Assembly: GCA_903813345.2 (NCBI GenBank)
Contig: CAIIXF020000012.1
Span: 21,404,184 to 21,468,183, forward strand
Direction of reading: 5' to 3'
DNA: 64,000 nt
Source of the DNA: Owenia fusiformis
Taxonomy: Eukaryota > Annelida > Polychaeta > Sabellida > Oweniidae
The notes under the pieces were generated by a model that saw only the letters and a list, made by a program, of their open reading frames with translations, searched no databases and was not told the DNA's origin. The translations under genes were made by a program, and so were the position numbers. Shown piece by piece: positions 1-10,733 of the stretch (position 1 is its first letter; each line of letters opens with the position of its first letter).

Positions 1-239
1 TAACATGGGAATCTCGATTTTCAAAAATTCATCAAATTTATCATCAATTTTCGACCTATTGTAATTGAGGAAAAAAATTGAGAAAATTTGGAGGTATTGG
101 AATTAAAGTCAAATTACGTTTCAATCAACATTATAAGTATTTTCCTCGCAGGTTAAGTAAATAAAAATTCAAAGGTAAAGAGGCTTTAACACGTAGTTCA
201 ATGGGGGAAAAAAGGTTGCCAAACTTATGGAGGGGAGTG
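1..239. mobile_element. Right arm of a TA-flanked Tc1/mariner-like foldback element
   Basis: This is the terminal part of an element whose other end lies outside the window. It is nearly identical to 38568-38804 and is an inverted match to 37941-38170, the two arms of a complete copy. It ends in ...TATGGAGGGGAGTG followed by TA, which matches the complete copy and points to a TA target site. I see no coding sequence. The classification rests on the TA flank and the long terminal inverted repeat only. Confidence 0.7.
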
Positions 240-354
240 TAGATTCTACTTTTATAATTCAAACAATAACATTTAACAAGAGCAATTGAAAAATGTAAGA
301 TGTCAGGAAGATTTCGATGGTCATTTTGATGTTTCTCCAAGTAAATAATGTCGT

Positions 355-460
355 ATATAAGTATTCGATACCTGGCTACAGAGGTTCTAGGCACATAACG
401 AGCGGGAATACAATCAATTTCGAACTTTTATGTGCCTAGCCCGAAGGGGTGTATTCGACA
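355..460. repeat. Imperfect hairpin with a CTAGGCACATAA stem
   Basis: The left arm (GTATTCGAT...TTCTAGGCACATAA) pairs with the right arm (TTTATGTGCCTAG...GTATTCGAC) around a loop near 400-425. A related hairpin with the same TAGGCA/TGCCTAGCCC core is at 27136-27235 inside another element, so this is probably a small mobile or transposon-derived palindrome. Confidence 0.5.
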
Positions 461-477
461 ATAGTGTACCTGCTCTG

Positions 478-930
478 AGGTCTATTTTACAATTCGAACA
501 TGAAAACTCACCAAAATGTTTCAAATATTTATTCTGGTCCGCAATCACTACCAGGTCAAATCTCAAATCTATTTTGAACTTCTGAGAACTCGTAAATGAT
601 TTTGAAAGAAAATTAATCAATTTGAAGCAAGTAGAAAAAAAATACCTTTTGACCTTTTTCAACCCTTTTGACCTTCTAATGGTCATCGAAGGCCAAATCT
701 AAAATCAGCTTTGAACTTCTAAACAGTATTTGTTAAGTTATTGGAAGTTGTAAGAATTTGTTACAGCCAATCATCAACCTTTTTTTACCTTGAAAAGGTC
801 ATTGAAGGTCAAATCTTAAATCTAAAGTCAGATTTGTACTTCTGAAAACGTATAGATGATTTTGAAAAAAATTAAAATCAGTCTAAACAGTACTTGTTAA
901 GTTATTGGAAGTTAAGAATTTCTTGCAGAC
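478..930. repeat. Degenerate tandem repeat of roughly 140 bp
   Basis: The phrases GGTCAAATC..AAATCT, GAACTTCTGA/GTACTTCTGA and AACAGTATTTGTTAAGTTATT recur at about 553-600, 690-760 and 815-915. I read this as three diverged copies. No coding content is recognised. Confidence 0.5.
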
Positions 931-931
931 G

Positions 932-967
932 CCAACCACCAACCACCAACCACCAACCACCAACCGC
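932..967 (+). repeat. AACCACC microsatellite
   Basis: Four consecutive copies of the 7-mer CCAACCA (AACCACC register) are followed by a diverged copy. Confidence 0.9.
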
Positions 968-2999
968 CATCATAAAAAACCGGAGACCATAACAATGATG
1001 ACATAGAAAAACGCTGTGTCAAAAAATCCATTTTACGAAGTTCAAAAACCAATAACAAAGAAATAAAATATAAATTCACTTTTTGAAGTCAATTTTCTGT
1101 TTCAAATATTAACTTGCTTGCGTAATTGACCCTTTTTCATATAAATGGAAAAATAGATGGCATCGTGGGTGTTGGTAGGACGAGATAACATGGCAACCTA
1201 TGGTAAGAGTCACTTAATTTCTTGATTTAAGAAGCAATTCCATTTGGATTAAGTTAAAACATCATTGGAATTTAACTGTATGATCTTATTGACACGTGGA
1301 TTGTGATTTTTAAAATTGAGATCCATTTAAAGTAAATGAACTTTTAAAGGTTTTTAACATGATGTCAATAATTGTAAGTGAAAGTACAAGTTCTCTTAAA
1401 AACGTGTAGCTTGACCTCCCAAGTATGTGTCGCTTTAAAATCTCCACGGTGTCAATACATTAATTTTAACCCAAAAATTAAACTCTTAAGCTTCTCTACA
1501 ACAAAACTCTGTTATCTACCCCGAAGTCTTATTAAGATGTAAAACATAACTCCATTTGGAAAGAAGCTGAACATAATAAATGGACCTTCCATTAATTCCA
1601 TCAGTGTGTTTCGGAGAGTGTGTTTGGTACTTTTTATGGTTAGTACGTCTTCTATGTTTGCTTATAACACAAATTGGAGAAACTGATCAACCTTGTGAAT
1701 CAAGATGATTGCTGAGTAAAAAAATATGACAAAAATTACTAAGTAATATAAGACTGATGTACAAGTATCATGAGAGTTTTAAATGTACACGTTTACAAAT
1801 AGCCTAGTTCAGAAGACGACATAATCATCAATATAATACCTCACTATTGTTACGTAAACTGACCAGGGTTAAAAGTGCAGAGGTTCTGTTTTCCGGGTTC
1901 TGTTTTCGTTACTGTTCTGTTCTGTTCTTTTCTCTATCATATCCAAGATTCTATCATCTCCTGAGCTATTTTTCACAAAGACCTCGTCATATAAAGTGTT
2001 AATTCACACCAATGTACAGTATATATGGCATTCATCCTCACGTGCTTTTTGCCGAAAAATAAGGCAATCGATCCATCAATGCATGAAAATGGTTCAGAGA
2101 AACATGAATTTTCATCAGTTCTCATAGAAATCAATGGCACGATAATATTTACAACATATTCTTGAGAGTCAGCATGGGTGGGTGGTTGGGAAAGACGGGA
2201 CTAGAAACGCATAAGTACGTAGTATTTTTAGTACTTTTTAATGATGGCCTAAACATAATATGCGCCTCTTGCACTGGTAGAACTTATCATTATAATATAA
2301 TCACGTGAGACTTTTTTAGAAAATGGAGAGTTGATGATGAAAGAGAGTCTGAAATAACAATGATATCACATAATATTAAAAGAGTCGCACATGTACATGT
2401 TTAGTTGTCACAATAATAACAATAACAATGATATATCATATACATGTGCTCTGTAGAGTATCAATAATTAATTAATATATAGTAGCCCGGACAGAATTGT
2501 TCAATGGTCACGTTGGCTACAATCGTGGCAGATTTGCAGAGTGAAATCGGGCTTCACTCCATTTTGGAGAGACATTTGCTCCTGATTTCAGCGGGGCCTC
2601 CTCATGTTTTCAGCTGGGCCTCCTCATGTCCACAGCGGGATCTCTAGTTTATTGCTCATGGTAGAAGCGGGGCATTGATGGATATCGTAAAATTGAAATA
2701 TATATTTTTGTGAAGCTTTAGGAAGTGAAACTCAGAATATCTTTATTTCATACCACTATGACCATTTCAACTGAAGGGCAACAACCTTCTTCAGCTATAA
2801 AATATAGAAATATATAGATAAAGAGTCAAGATGATACATTCTCTCTCCAATTATTAAAAACGAAACACAGAACATCAGCTCGTGATACTTTTTTGCTGTA
2901 GTTACTTTTTAGTATCAATAGCATGTAATAATTGAGGAAAATTAAATGAAAACGCTTTGTTCAACATACAATGAGCCGAAACTAGGTTCATTCCCCATG
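968..2999. other. Unassigned AT-rich intergenic sequence
   Basis: No gene is recognised. Two small items are present. At about 1775-1890, a block (CAGAAGACGAC...AATACCTCAC...TTAAAAGTGCAG) resembles the interior of the CACTGG-ended foldback at 3794-4384. At 2587-2640, a GC-richer stretch holds two copies of a 22-bp motif (CAGCGGGGCCTCCTCATG / CAGCTGGGCCTCCTCATG) plus a partial third. Confidence 0.5.
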
Positions 3000-3520
3000 T
3001 GCCTAAACCAATATTTTATTTTTTATTCACCAATGTTTCAGAACCAGATAACGTGCTTTCTTCTGTGTGTATGAACAACTACTTATATTTTTCCAGTGTA
3101 AATATGAAACAATACTTATTACTGTGTGCATTGACAAATATTATGTACTTTCTCCAGTGTGTATGAGCAAATATCCAGTTATTTAATCAATACTCTGTAC
3201 GCTCTCCACTTTCTATGAACACATTTTATGTACTTTTTCCTGCATTGAACAAATATTTTGTGTCCCATTCTCCAATATGTATAAGCAAATCATTTGTACT
3301 TCAGTGTGTAAGAACCATAACTTTGTTCATCCTCCGTGTGCATGAACCAATATTTTGTTCATTCTCTTCCGTGTCTCAACAAATATTATGTTTATGAACA
3401 CACATTTACGGTATGAACAAATAATATGTACTTTCTCCAGTGTGTATGAACGCAGATTATGTACGTTCTCCAGTTTGTATGAACACATATTTTGTTTATT
3501 CATCAATGTGCGTCCATTAA
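3000..3520. repeat. Minisatellite, unit about 33 bp
   Basis: A degenerate unit of the form ATGAACAAATATTATGTAC followed by TTTCTCCAGTGTGT recurs many times, with indels and phase slips. A few more units follow at 3650-3790. The ORFs read across it are repeat translations without family resemblance. Confidence 0.75.
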
Positions 3521-3539
3521 CCAACACATTTTAATTTGT

Positions 3540-3640
3540 ATATGGAATCTAACGGTTAAGTATTTTCAAGTAAGAATTTTTTAGAAATGTGCCTGTTTGT
3601 GTAATTTAGTCAATAAACTAACCATAAATGTCTGGTTTTT
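3540..3640 (+). repeat. Direct repeat flanking a foldback element (left copy)
   Basis: About 95 bp here (TATATGGAATCTAACGG...AAATGTCTG) recur at 4386-4480 with a few differences. The two copies bracket the short minisatellite tail and the foldback at 3794-4384. This is too long for a transposase target duplication, so a local segmental duplication is more likely. Confidence 0.7.
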
Positions 3641-3793
3641 AATGAGAAGATTGTCTATATACTTTCTCCAGTATGTGTGAACAAATATTATGTACATGTA
3701 CTCCATTGTTTATGAACACACATTTTGTATAAACAAATATTTTGTTTCTTCATCAATGTGCATGCATGAACCAACACATTTTAACTTGTATAA

Positions 3794-4384
3794 CACTGGT
3801 GATCCACTCGATTACGCTGGTTCGTTTCGGTAACAAAATGTCGGAACATCGAAGCTACGATTTTTTTCCTTATTTCACAACTTGTAGGCAGAATTCTCAC
3901 GGCATTTTAATACAAACGTGTATCAGTAACATGTATTTAAGAAAATGTACACTTTTGCGAACAAATAGTTAAGAAGACAACAGAATCGTCGATTTAATTC
4001 CTCACTTAAGTTACAGAAACGGTATTTCGAAAAACAGTTAAGATCTGCACTTTTAACCCAAACCGTTTCTGTAACTTAAGTGAGGAATTAAATCGACGAT
4101 TCTGTTGTCTTCTGAGCTATTTTTTTCGCAAACATGTACATTTTCTAAAACATATGATACTGATACACGTTTGTGTGAAAAACATATGATACTGATACAC
4201 TTTTGATACACGTTTGTGTGAAAAAACATATGATACTGATACACGTTTGTGTGAAAAAAGGGATTCTGCCTACAACGCGTGAAATAGGAAAAAAAGAAAA
4301 ATCGTACCTTCGACGTTCCGACATTTTGTTACCGAATTGAGCCGTTCCGGTAACCAGTGTAATCGAGTATATAGTGTACCAGTG
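3794..4384. mobile_element. Foldback MITE with CACTGG termini
   Basis: The two halves are inverted copies with a centre near 4040. The left half has GGTAACAAAATGTCGG, GAATCGTCGATTTAATTCC and TTAAGTTACAGAAACGG; the right half has their reverse complements. Both ends read CACTGGT inward and share CTCGATTAC subterminally. The right half holds a small expansion of a 28-30-bp GATACTGATACACG unit (4148-4250). Related elements are at 39953-40346 and, fragmentary, at 1775-1890. The target duplication is unclear (TATAA left, TATAT right). Confidence 0.75.
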
Positions 4385-5250
4385 TATATGGAATCCAACG
4401 ATTAAGTATTTCTAAGTAAGATTTTTTAGAAATGTGGCTGTTTGTGTAGTCAATAAACTAACTATAAATGTCTGCAATTATAGAAAAATTCATAATGATT
4501 TTCGGGCATTTTGGTAAAGCCTTTGGTTTGTAATGGGAAGATTGGTTTTATCACTAGAACTGCTCTGCACGGGGTCTTTTGCACATTGATGAAAAATTAT
4601 ATACAAGAACATTTACTACTATACATAGATTTGCAATGTCTAGGTTTTATTCAAGTAACTGACTCCATTAAGTGTGTATTCAAATGTCGAGCTTATACTA
4701 CCTTATACTACCTTTTGAATGGAAATAAACTCTTCCAAAAGTGATAGGACCTTAGTGCACCCATGCCATCGCAAGGACCTTATAGTCCATGGTATGAAAT
4801 ATCTAGGACGTCTAATAAAGGAGATTGTAGCACACTATAGCGCAGCGATATTTGACCTAGCATTAACATACCTACATATGTTCTCTAATGATTTTTATTA
4901 TAACCATTTGATATACTTCCGGCTTTTAGGGTGAATTATGCCTGCCATTAACAGAGGTCAAAAAATTACCAAAAAATAAAATCCCAATTTTTCAGTTTGG
5001 AGAACACAATGTAACAGCAAATAATACAAAAATATTTTAAATATATGATCTAGGTTTCTAAGCTATACGTTTGAGGTTATTTTTCTTATCAATACCAAAA
5101 CATTATGTAACCAGTGCATCGACGTTTTGTATTGTTTCTCAGGTATTAATAAGATTAATGCTAGAAATTAATCACTTTTATATGAGAATGACAAATGCTT
5201 AAATTATGTTAGATTTTCACAAAATGGGTCTCAATATACGTTTTGAGATA

Positions 5251-6109
5251 ATAGAGAGATTTCGCACATACGTAAAATACAACTTATAACGTACACTTAT
5301 ACTTATAAGAAAACATACAAGGTGTTTCATAATGTGGGCTTTTCGTCAGGAAGGATCTTCTCGGACTGTAATAAATAAAAGTTAAAGGGATGCCATTTGT
5401 ACTTTCTTGAATTGTAGCATGTTTAGTTGATCCAAATGTGTTTGTCTAGAACAAAATAGGCTCATATATAGTACATACATATAGACCCATCTCTTCGCAA
5501 ATTGACTTTTTGGAGATGCTCGTTATGAAACACCCTGTATGTCATTTGTTGAGCTACTGAATGGGTCGTTTCCAGGAATTGCTAGAATCTACTGGTTTGA
5601 TTGGTGTTTCAAATTGATGGTTAAAGTATTTGATTGGATACTGTTCCTACTCAGCCAATTAATTTTAAAAGATGCTTGCGGTCAATTGTTCCACACACAT
5701 GTAGGTAAAGCTTTATACGGAGATCCAACTGTATACGTTTATCATCTACGTGTATATACAATTTTGTAAGTTCATTGAACTGATCATGAAAACTTTGAAA
5801 TAATCAACTTGTTTATGTAATGACTCACTTGAAAGGATCATGACTCACTTTAAAGGATCGTGTTTAGAATACACTACAACTACTAGGACATGGAAGTAAG
5901 CATTTGATTATAATGTGCATAGTCTACACGTGCAGATGACAGTGCATTCACAGTCTCTGGTTGATGGAGCTTTTCTATATCGGGAATAGTTATGTTCCAT
6001 CAAGTACAATTTATAATTGATTTTAGTAAATATAATAGTTCGACATGACCCTTTAAACTATACGTATACGTATAAGTTGTACTTGCACTTATGTGCGAAA
6101 TCTCTCTAT
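5251..6109. mobile_element. Second-level insertion with AGAGAGATTTCGCACATA termini
   Basis: Comparison with copies 2 and 3 shows an interruption between GAGATA and GACTTTTATTCAGCGG. The insert begins ATAGAGAGATTTCGCACATA and ends with the near-complement TATGTGCGAAATCTCTCTAT, so it has TIRs. It interrupts a TA. It is itself interrupted at 5318-5537. The 76-residue frame at 5539-5769 is not recognised. Confidence 0.75.
5318..5537. mobile_element. Third-level 220-bp MITE with GGTGTTTCATAA termini
   Basis: The ends are CAAGGTGTTTCATAATG and CGTTATGAAACACCCTG, flanked by TA on both sides. The termini resemble mariner-type MITEs. It has no coding capacity. Confidence 0.75.
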
Positions 6110-7074
6110 TGACTTTTATTCAGCGGTGAACATTAAAAATAAAGGAGAGCCTATTGCTCTTCCTTGACTAATTGGGACTGCAGCTGGAAACTATATTTCT
6201 CGTAGTTAGATATAGCTCAGTTGTTTATAAAAGAACACCAAGACTTGGTCGAAATCCTGAATAATTGAGAAAAATGGTTATCATTATCTTCCTAAAATCT
6301 GCTTATATCCAGCGGTAAGGTCAAAGAAGAAGCAACCATCAAAAAACTTGATGATAGCCAGCAGAAACGTCGAGAAAGAACTGTAAGGCGTTCGATTGCA
6401 TATAACTCTAATTGATTATTAGACATGCCCTTGGAATATATGAACATTTCAATACCTCTGTAACATTTAATTTGATATAAATCTTACCTATTTATTATTG
6501 TATTGTGTTCTATAAAACATGTACAATAATTTGTTGTTTGACCCCTTGCGATTATTTGGAAAACATCTGGTAATAAAATGTTTTAAATGGTAAGAAAACT
6601 AATATATTCCCAATCATAAATTACCTAAATATTCCACACAATTTTGTTGAATCTGCTTGGCTCATATTTGAAAAATCAGACAAAATCTGAAAAACACACT
6701 TGCGTAATTACACTAATTAAACACCTACATCCACAGTAAAATTAAAATATATTTTTACATTACGATAATCTATTTTTTGTTCGTATGCTTAGAATAATGG
6801 TCAGAGTCTTATAAAATGTATAAAAGTTCGAATCAAAATATTTACGTTTTGGACCCCTTGTGATGAAAGACATTTTTCGACCCAAAAGCCGGAAGTTTTT
6901 TCAGCAAATGGTATTTTAAAAGAATCAAGACATATGCACCTCCATAAATATTGCTTCAAATGTTGCTGCGCTATAGTGTGCTACGGATCCATATTCGGAA
7001 GTCATACCATGGACTATTAGGTTGGCATGCCAAAATGTAAAATCTCTAATAACAAAATGTTAAATCGATAATCA

Positions 7075-7275
7075 TGAAACCTTAGGTCTAAGGTCGAGTG
7101 TATAAGAAAACCATTCATAACTGAGACCTTAGACATAAGGTCAGTGTTGTTAGAAAATCATCATTGATGAGACCTAAGTTATAACATCAATTAACTTACC
7201 ATGTAAAATATATCGACGAGATCTTAGGACTAAGGTCGGGTATATAGGGAATGAGACCTTTGGCCTAAGATTAGT
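7075..7275. repeat. Array of a palindromic GACCTTAGGCCTAAGGTC-like motif
   Basis: Imperfect versions of an 18-bp palindrome occur near 7079, 7128, 7222 and 7254, with a half-version at 7171. They are often followed by GGTATATA and a CATTnATGAGACC linker. The same palindrome with the same GGGTATA follow-on recurs at 15427-15500. Function is unknown; it could be a satellite-like or transposon subterminal repeat. Confidence 0.6.
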
Positions 7276-8527
7276 TAATTGACAACGTTTGATATATACT
7301 CCTCAAAAAAATTAAGGACCTCATAGGTTTACATGTTAACCTCCATATTTGTTTAACGACTGTTTTTTAAGCGGGGAACAAAAGAATTCCCAATAAAGAA
7401 AATAAATCTCCATTACATTGGGTCAAAATTTGATGTTAAAATTGATGAATTTCATGAAATTTAACAAAAATGGCAGATCCCATGTTAAACAAATGGGGAA
7501 TGGTTGGGTTGCCATATGAGTCATATGAGGAACGATCCATCCATCCGATTGCTCTCGAAATTGAGATTGTAAGAGATAATTAAATTTAGACAAGGTGCAT
7601 TTTCATCTAGAGGAAATGTGGTAGGCGTTTAGTGTTAAAAGTGTTCTGACAAGTGTTTCTTATGTAACTTTTTATGCTGAATCCAAAAAACCATGTTGGC
7701 AAGCTGAAATATGATTATTTTACCCTTAAAATACCATGTTAGTCTCCCTACCCCCAAAATTCACCCCTATCAGGAGGAAAAAATTCGTCAACCTAAAATA
7801 ACTTTGAATTTATGGTTTTTGTAAGTGAAATACATGGACATTGTATAAAATAAACATTTAAAGTATGAATGATACGGATTACACTTAGGAAATTTGAATA
7901 AAAGCAAAAAGTATGTACCCCAGGGGGCAAATTTATGACCCATTTTTTACTTTTCGTGTCATAACTTTTTTATTAGACAATGATGGATGCTAAAAAAATC
8001 CATGTAAAAGGCTTAATACCTGGTCTACTAATCCTGCAAGAATCAAAGTAATTCCTTTGATAATTGCCTTTAAAAAAATTAGTGAATTTAAGAAAAAATG
8101 ACATTTTAGCTGGGACTGATTTTATGTGTGACTATAACTGACCCCTATTGCTTTAACATTTATCCCTCTGTGTTCATATATTTGGCATTTTAGAATAAAT
8201 CTAAAATATAAAACTTATTTTAGCTAAGTTTTGGGAAGATTTAAGCTTTCTAGCATGTTCAAATATTAAAAATTCATGAAATATGATGTCTAAAATTGAT
8301 AAGTTATAGGTATACCCTTGGAAGACCCCTATAATTTCTTATTTATGAACATATTTGTACCAATATTAGTTTTCTAGCTTAGACAAATAATGTATGATAT
8401 ATCCTGGCTTGGCTTTCTGGTGGTTTGAACAATCTTAGGTGTTATCATTGAAAATTCATTCTTAAATCATAGGTCTGCAATCGATTAAATTCAAGTATAC
8501 CATTAACCTAGTATCATTCTACTGGTA

Positions 8528-9050
8528 CAGGGTGTCCAAAAAACAGGACCGAAGAAAAGTTAATTAACTTTGTCAATCCTGCATATTCTGCCTCAAAACT
8601 TCAGAATTATTCAGTTCATTCAATATGAATTTTGTTGTGAAAGTTTCATGATAATCTGCCTGTGGAGTCAAAAACTACAGCACTTTACAACCAATGTGGC
8701 CACTTCTCCTCTACATGCACAATCAAATCTGGCGAAGGAAGTTGTTCAATTGTCCATGGCGTGACTAAAATCTATCTAGAGAAGTAAAACTAGTGTCAGA
8801 CAAATTCTCAGATGTTCTTCAATTTTAAGTGGATAGCTTCATCAGAAGCTTTGCAATCCATGTTGGTATGTGTAGGAGAGTCATCAACAGCTTCGTTGGC
8901 TGGAGTGGTGGCCACATGGGGCATGTGTTGTAAAATGCTGTAGTTTTTTACTTTATAAGCAGATTATCATTAAATGTTAACAACAAAATCCACATTAAAT
9001 GAAGTAAATCATTCTGAAATATTAAAGCAAAATATGCAAGATTGCCAAAA
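8528..9050. mobile_element. Mariner-type foldback insertion in the left palindrome arm only
   Basis: The left arm (CATTCTACTGGTA, then this insert, then a diverged continuation ending AGCTATGATTTCATAG) is interrupted relative to the right arm at 11890-11935. The insert begins CAGGGTGTCCAAAAAACAGG after a TA. Its halves are inverted copies: ACTACAGCACTTTACAAC near 8675 pairs with TGTTGTAAAATGCTGTAG near 8930. The right terminus seems truncated, so the right boundary is approximate. Confidence 0.65.
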
Positions 9051-10299
9051 ATAATTAACATGAACAAGCTATGATTTCATAGATTAGTTTGATGTATGAC
9101 ATATTCCGAGCTGACTCTCTGTTTATTTAAACCATCTAAGAGGCTTAATCATTGAAAATCATTACAAATAAAGGTCTAAACAGACAGTATTAAGGTACAC
9201 TATTAGAATACCCTTTTTATTTCCAGGCTTAGAGTTTATTGGTACCTACTACTGTTTCATAGCTCGGAGGTTTAATATATGATATATCCTGACTAGTTTT
9301 TCTGCAGATTTGAACCACCTAACAGGTCTAATCATTGATTATACTTCATATACTAGGTCTAAAATTGAAGTATTCAATAGAACCCTCTATGAAAATTCAA
9401 AAAAAGATTCAAAATGACATTAACCTCAACATTAGATCTGAATAAGGATTAAAATCCTTCATAGAGCTGAACAGGGAAGACAAGGCTAACTTCATTCTGG
9501 CGTTGATACATGGACCTGGTCCAAATCTTGCTATACTTCATCCAAGCCCAAAGAAAGGGAAATTAGGAGCTTCATCTCAATGCATGATCCCTTATTTCAT
9601 GACCACCAAAATTATGGAAGGTGTGGCACAGTAAACTTAGAGGAAATGCACTAACTATTATAGTACCTGCTGCAGTTGAGCGAGGATTCTTGCATTGAAC
9701 TATGTGGTAAAAGGCTCTACAAATTCAATCAACCAAGTTGATTGACCCCTATGCCAGTATGCTATTGGTTAGAAGGGTGGCAGAATTGTAGGCATAACAC
9801 AAAGACAATATCTGCATTGAACAGATGGGCACCGGGGTATAATCTTAGGTCACACATGGGGAGTCCAAACAAGAATGATGTTTGGACTTGCGTTTTGAGA
9901 TTCCATAGAGGGGGGGGGTGGTAATTTGCAAATCAAAACAAGAATCTATGGATATATAAGCACAAATGCCAAAGGGAAGGGTGACTAAAAACATTAAAGA
10001 AACCCAACAAGAAAAGCAAACCGCAAGTGCAAATCTGTCATAAGAAAAGTAGACCCTATATATCCCAAAACCATAATCTAACGTGAAAAGAAACAATGTC
10101 TAACATCCCCCTCCCCCCTTCAATCGAGAACCAATATCACAATCCAGGACCAGAACACCAAGGGACATTTCATTCATACTGAAGTCATTACAATACATGT
10201 TGAAGAAAAATTGAAAAAATTGATAGCCAATACTCATAACATCAAAAATAGTTGTAGATACTAGTACTCATAAAAGATAGAGTATTCAGTCTCTGGAAG

Positions 10300-10733
10300 A
10301 AGATAAAATATGTGACATGCTGCTGAAGTTTGGCATGGTTTCAGAAGATCCATTACTTAATCTCCAAAGTATATGTACAAAAGATGTACTCACAGAAACA
10401 ATCAACAGGCTCGACAGTTTGGCCAACAACAACTGGATGCTTTTGTGTCTTAGAGGTTGATACCAACAGGGTCAAATGAAAGACACAACATTTCTTGATC
10501 TACTGAGCAAGCACCAACATTTTTTAAACTATATGCCTAATCCCAATATAAATGAGCAGAAAGTTGTTAAGGCAGACAGGAATGTTTTGCAGAATCTTAT
10601 CACTGCATATGAAGCTAACCACAGACCTGTGGGCATCAATGAAATAATGAAACATGAGCTGATGTCTTTTCCAATAGCCCTCTCATTGACAAATGAAACA
10701 TTCAAGCCAACTCAAATGTACTCTACTCCTTAA
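10300..10733 (+). pseudogene. Captured coding relic at the centre of the palindrome, unnamed family
   Basis: In one frame this reads ICDMLLKFGMVSEDPLLNLQ and continues through SLANNNWMLLCLRG, a TGA at 10458-10460, then YQQGQMKDTTFLDLLSKHQH, LNYMPNPNINEQKVVKADRN and a stop at 10731-10733. A frameshifted continuation (LTNGIEMP) follows near 10740. The composition looks protein-like and the frame stays open on both sides of the single stop, unlike other frames here. From memory it resembles anonymous hypothetical proteins common in invertebrate genomes; I cannot name a function or confirm this. Because of the stop and frameshift I call it a pseudogene fragment, probably transduplicated by the element. 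The 9640-10130 part of the centre holds nothing I recognise. Confidence 0.5.

Larger units (their letters stand above)
4785..7014. mobile_element. TA-flanked TIR element, copy 1, disrupted by nested insertions
   Basis: It starts GTCCATGGTATGA and ends TCATACCATGGAC, with TA on both sides. The terminal inverted repeats extend about 70 bp and share GTAGCACACTATAGCGCAGC. Two other copies (17524-18898 and 43955-45330) are 1375-1376 bp; this one is 2230 bp because of an insertion at 5251-6109, and its net length is about 1371 bp. No transposase is recognised, so it is probably non-autonomous. TA target sites and the TIR suggest Tc1/mariner. Confidence 0.85.
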
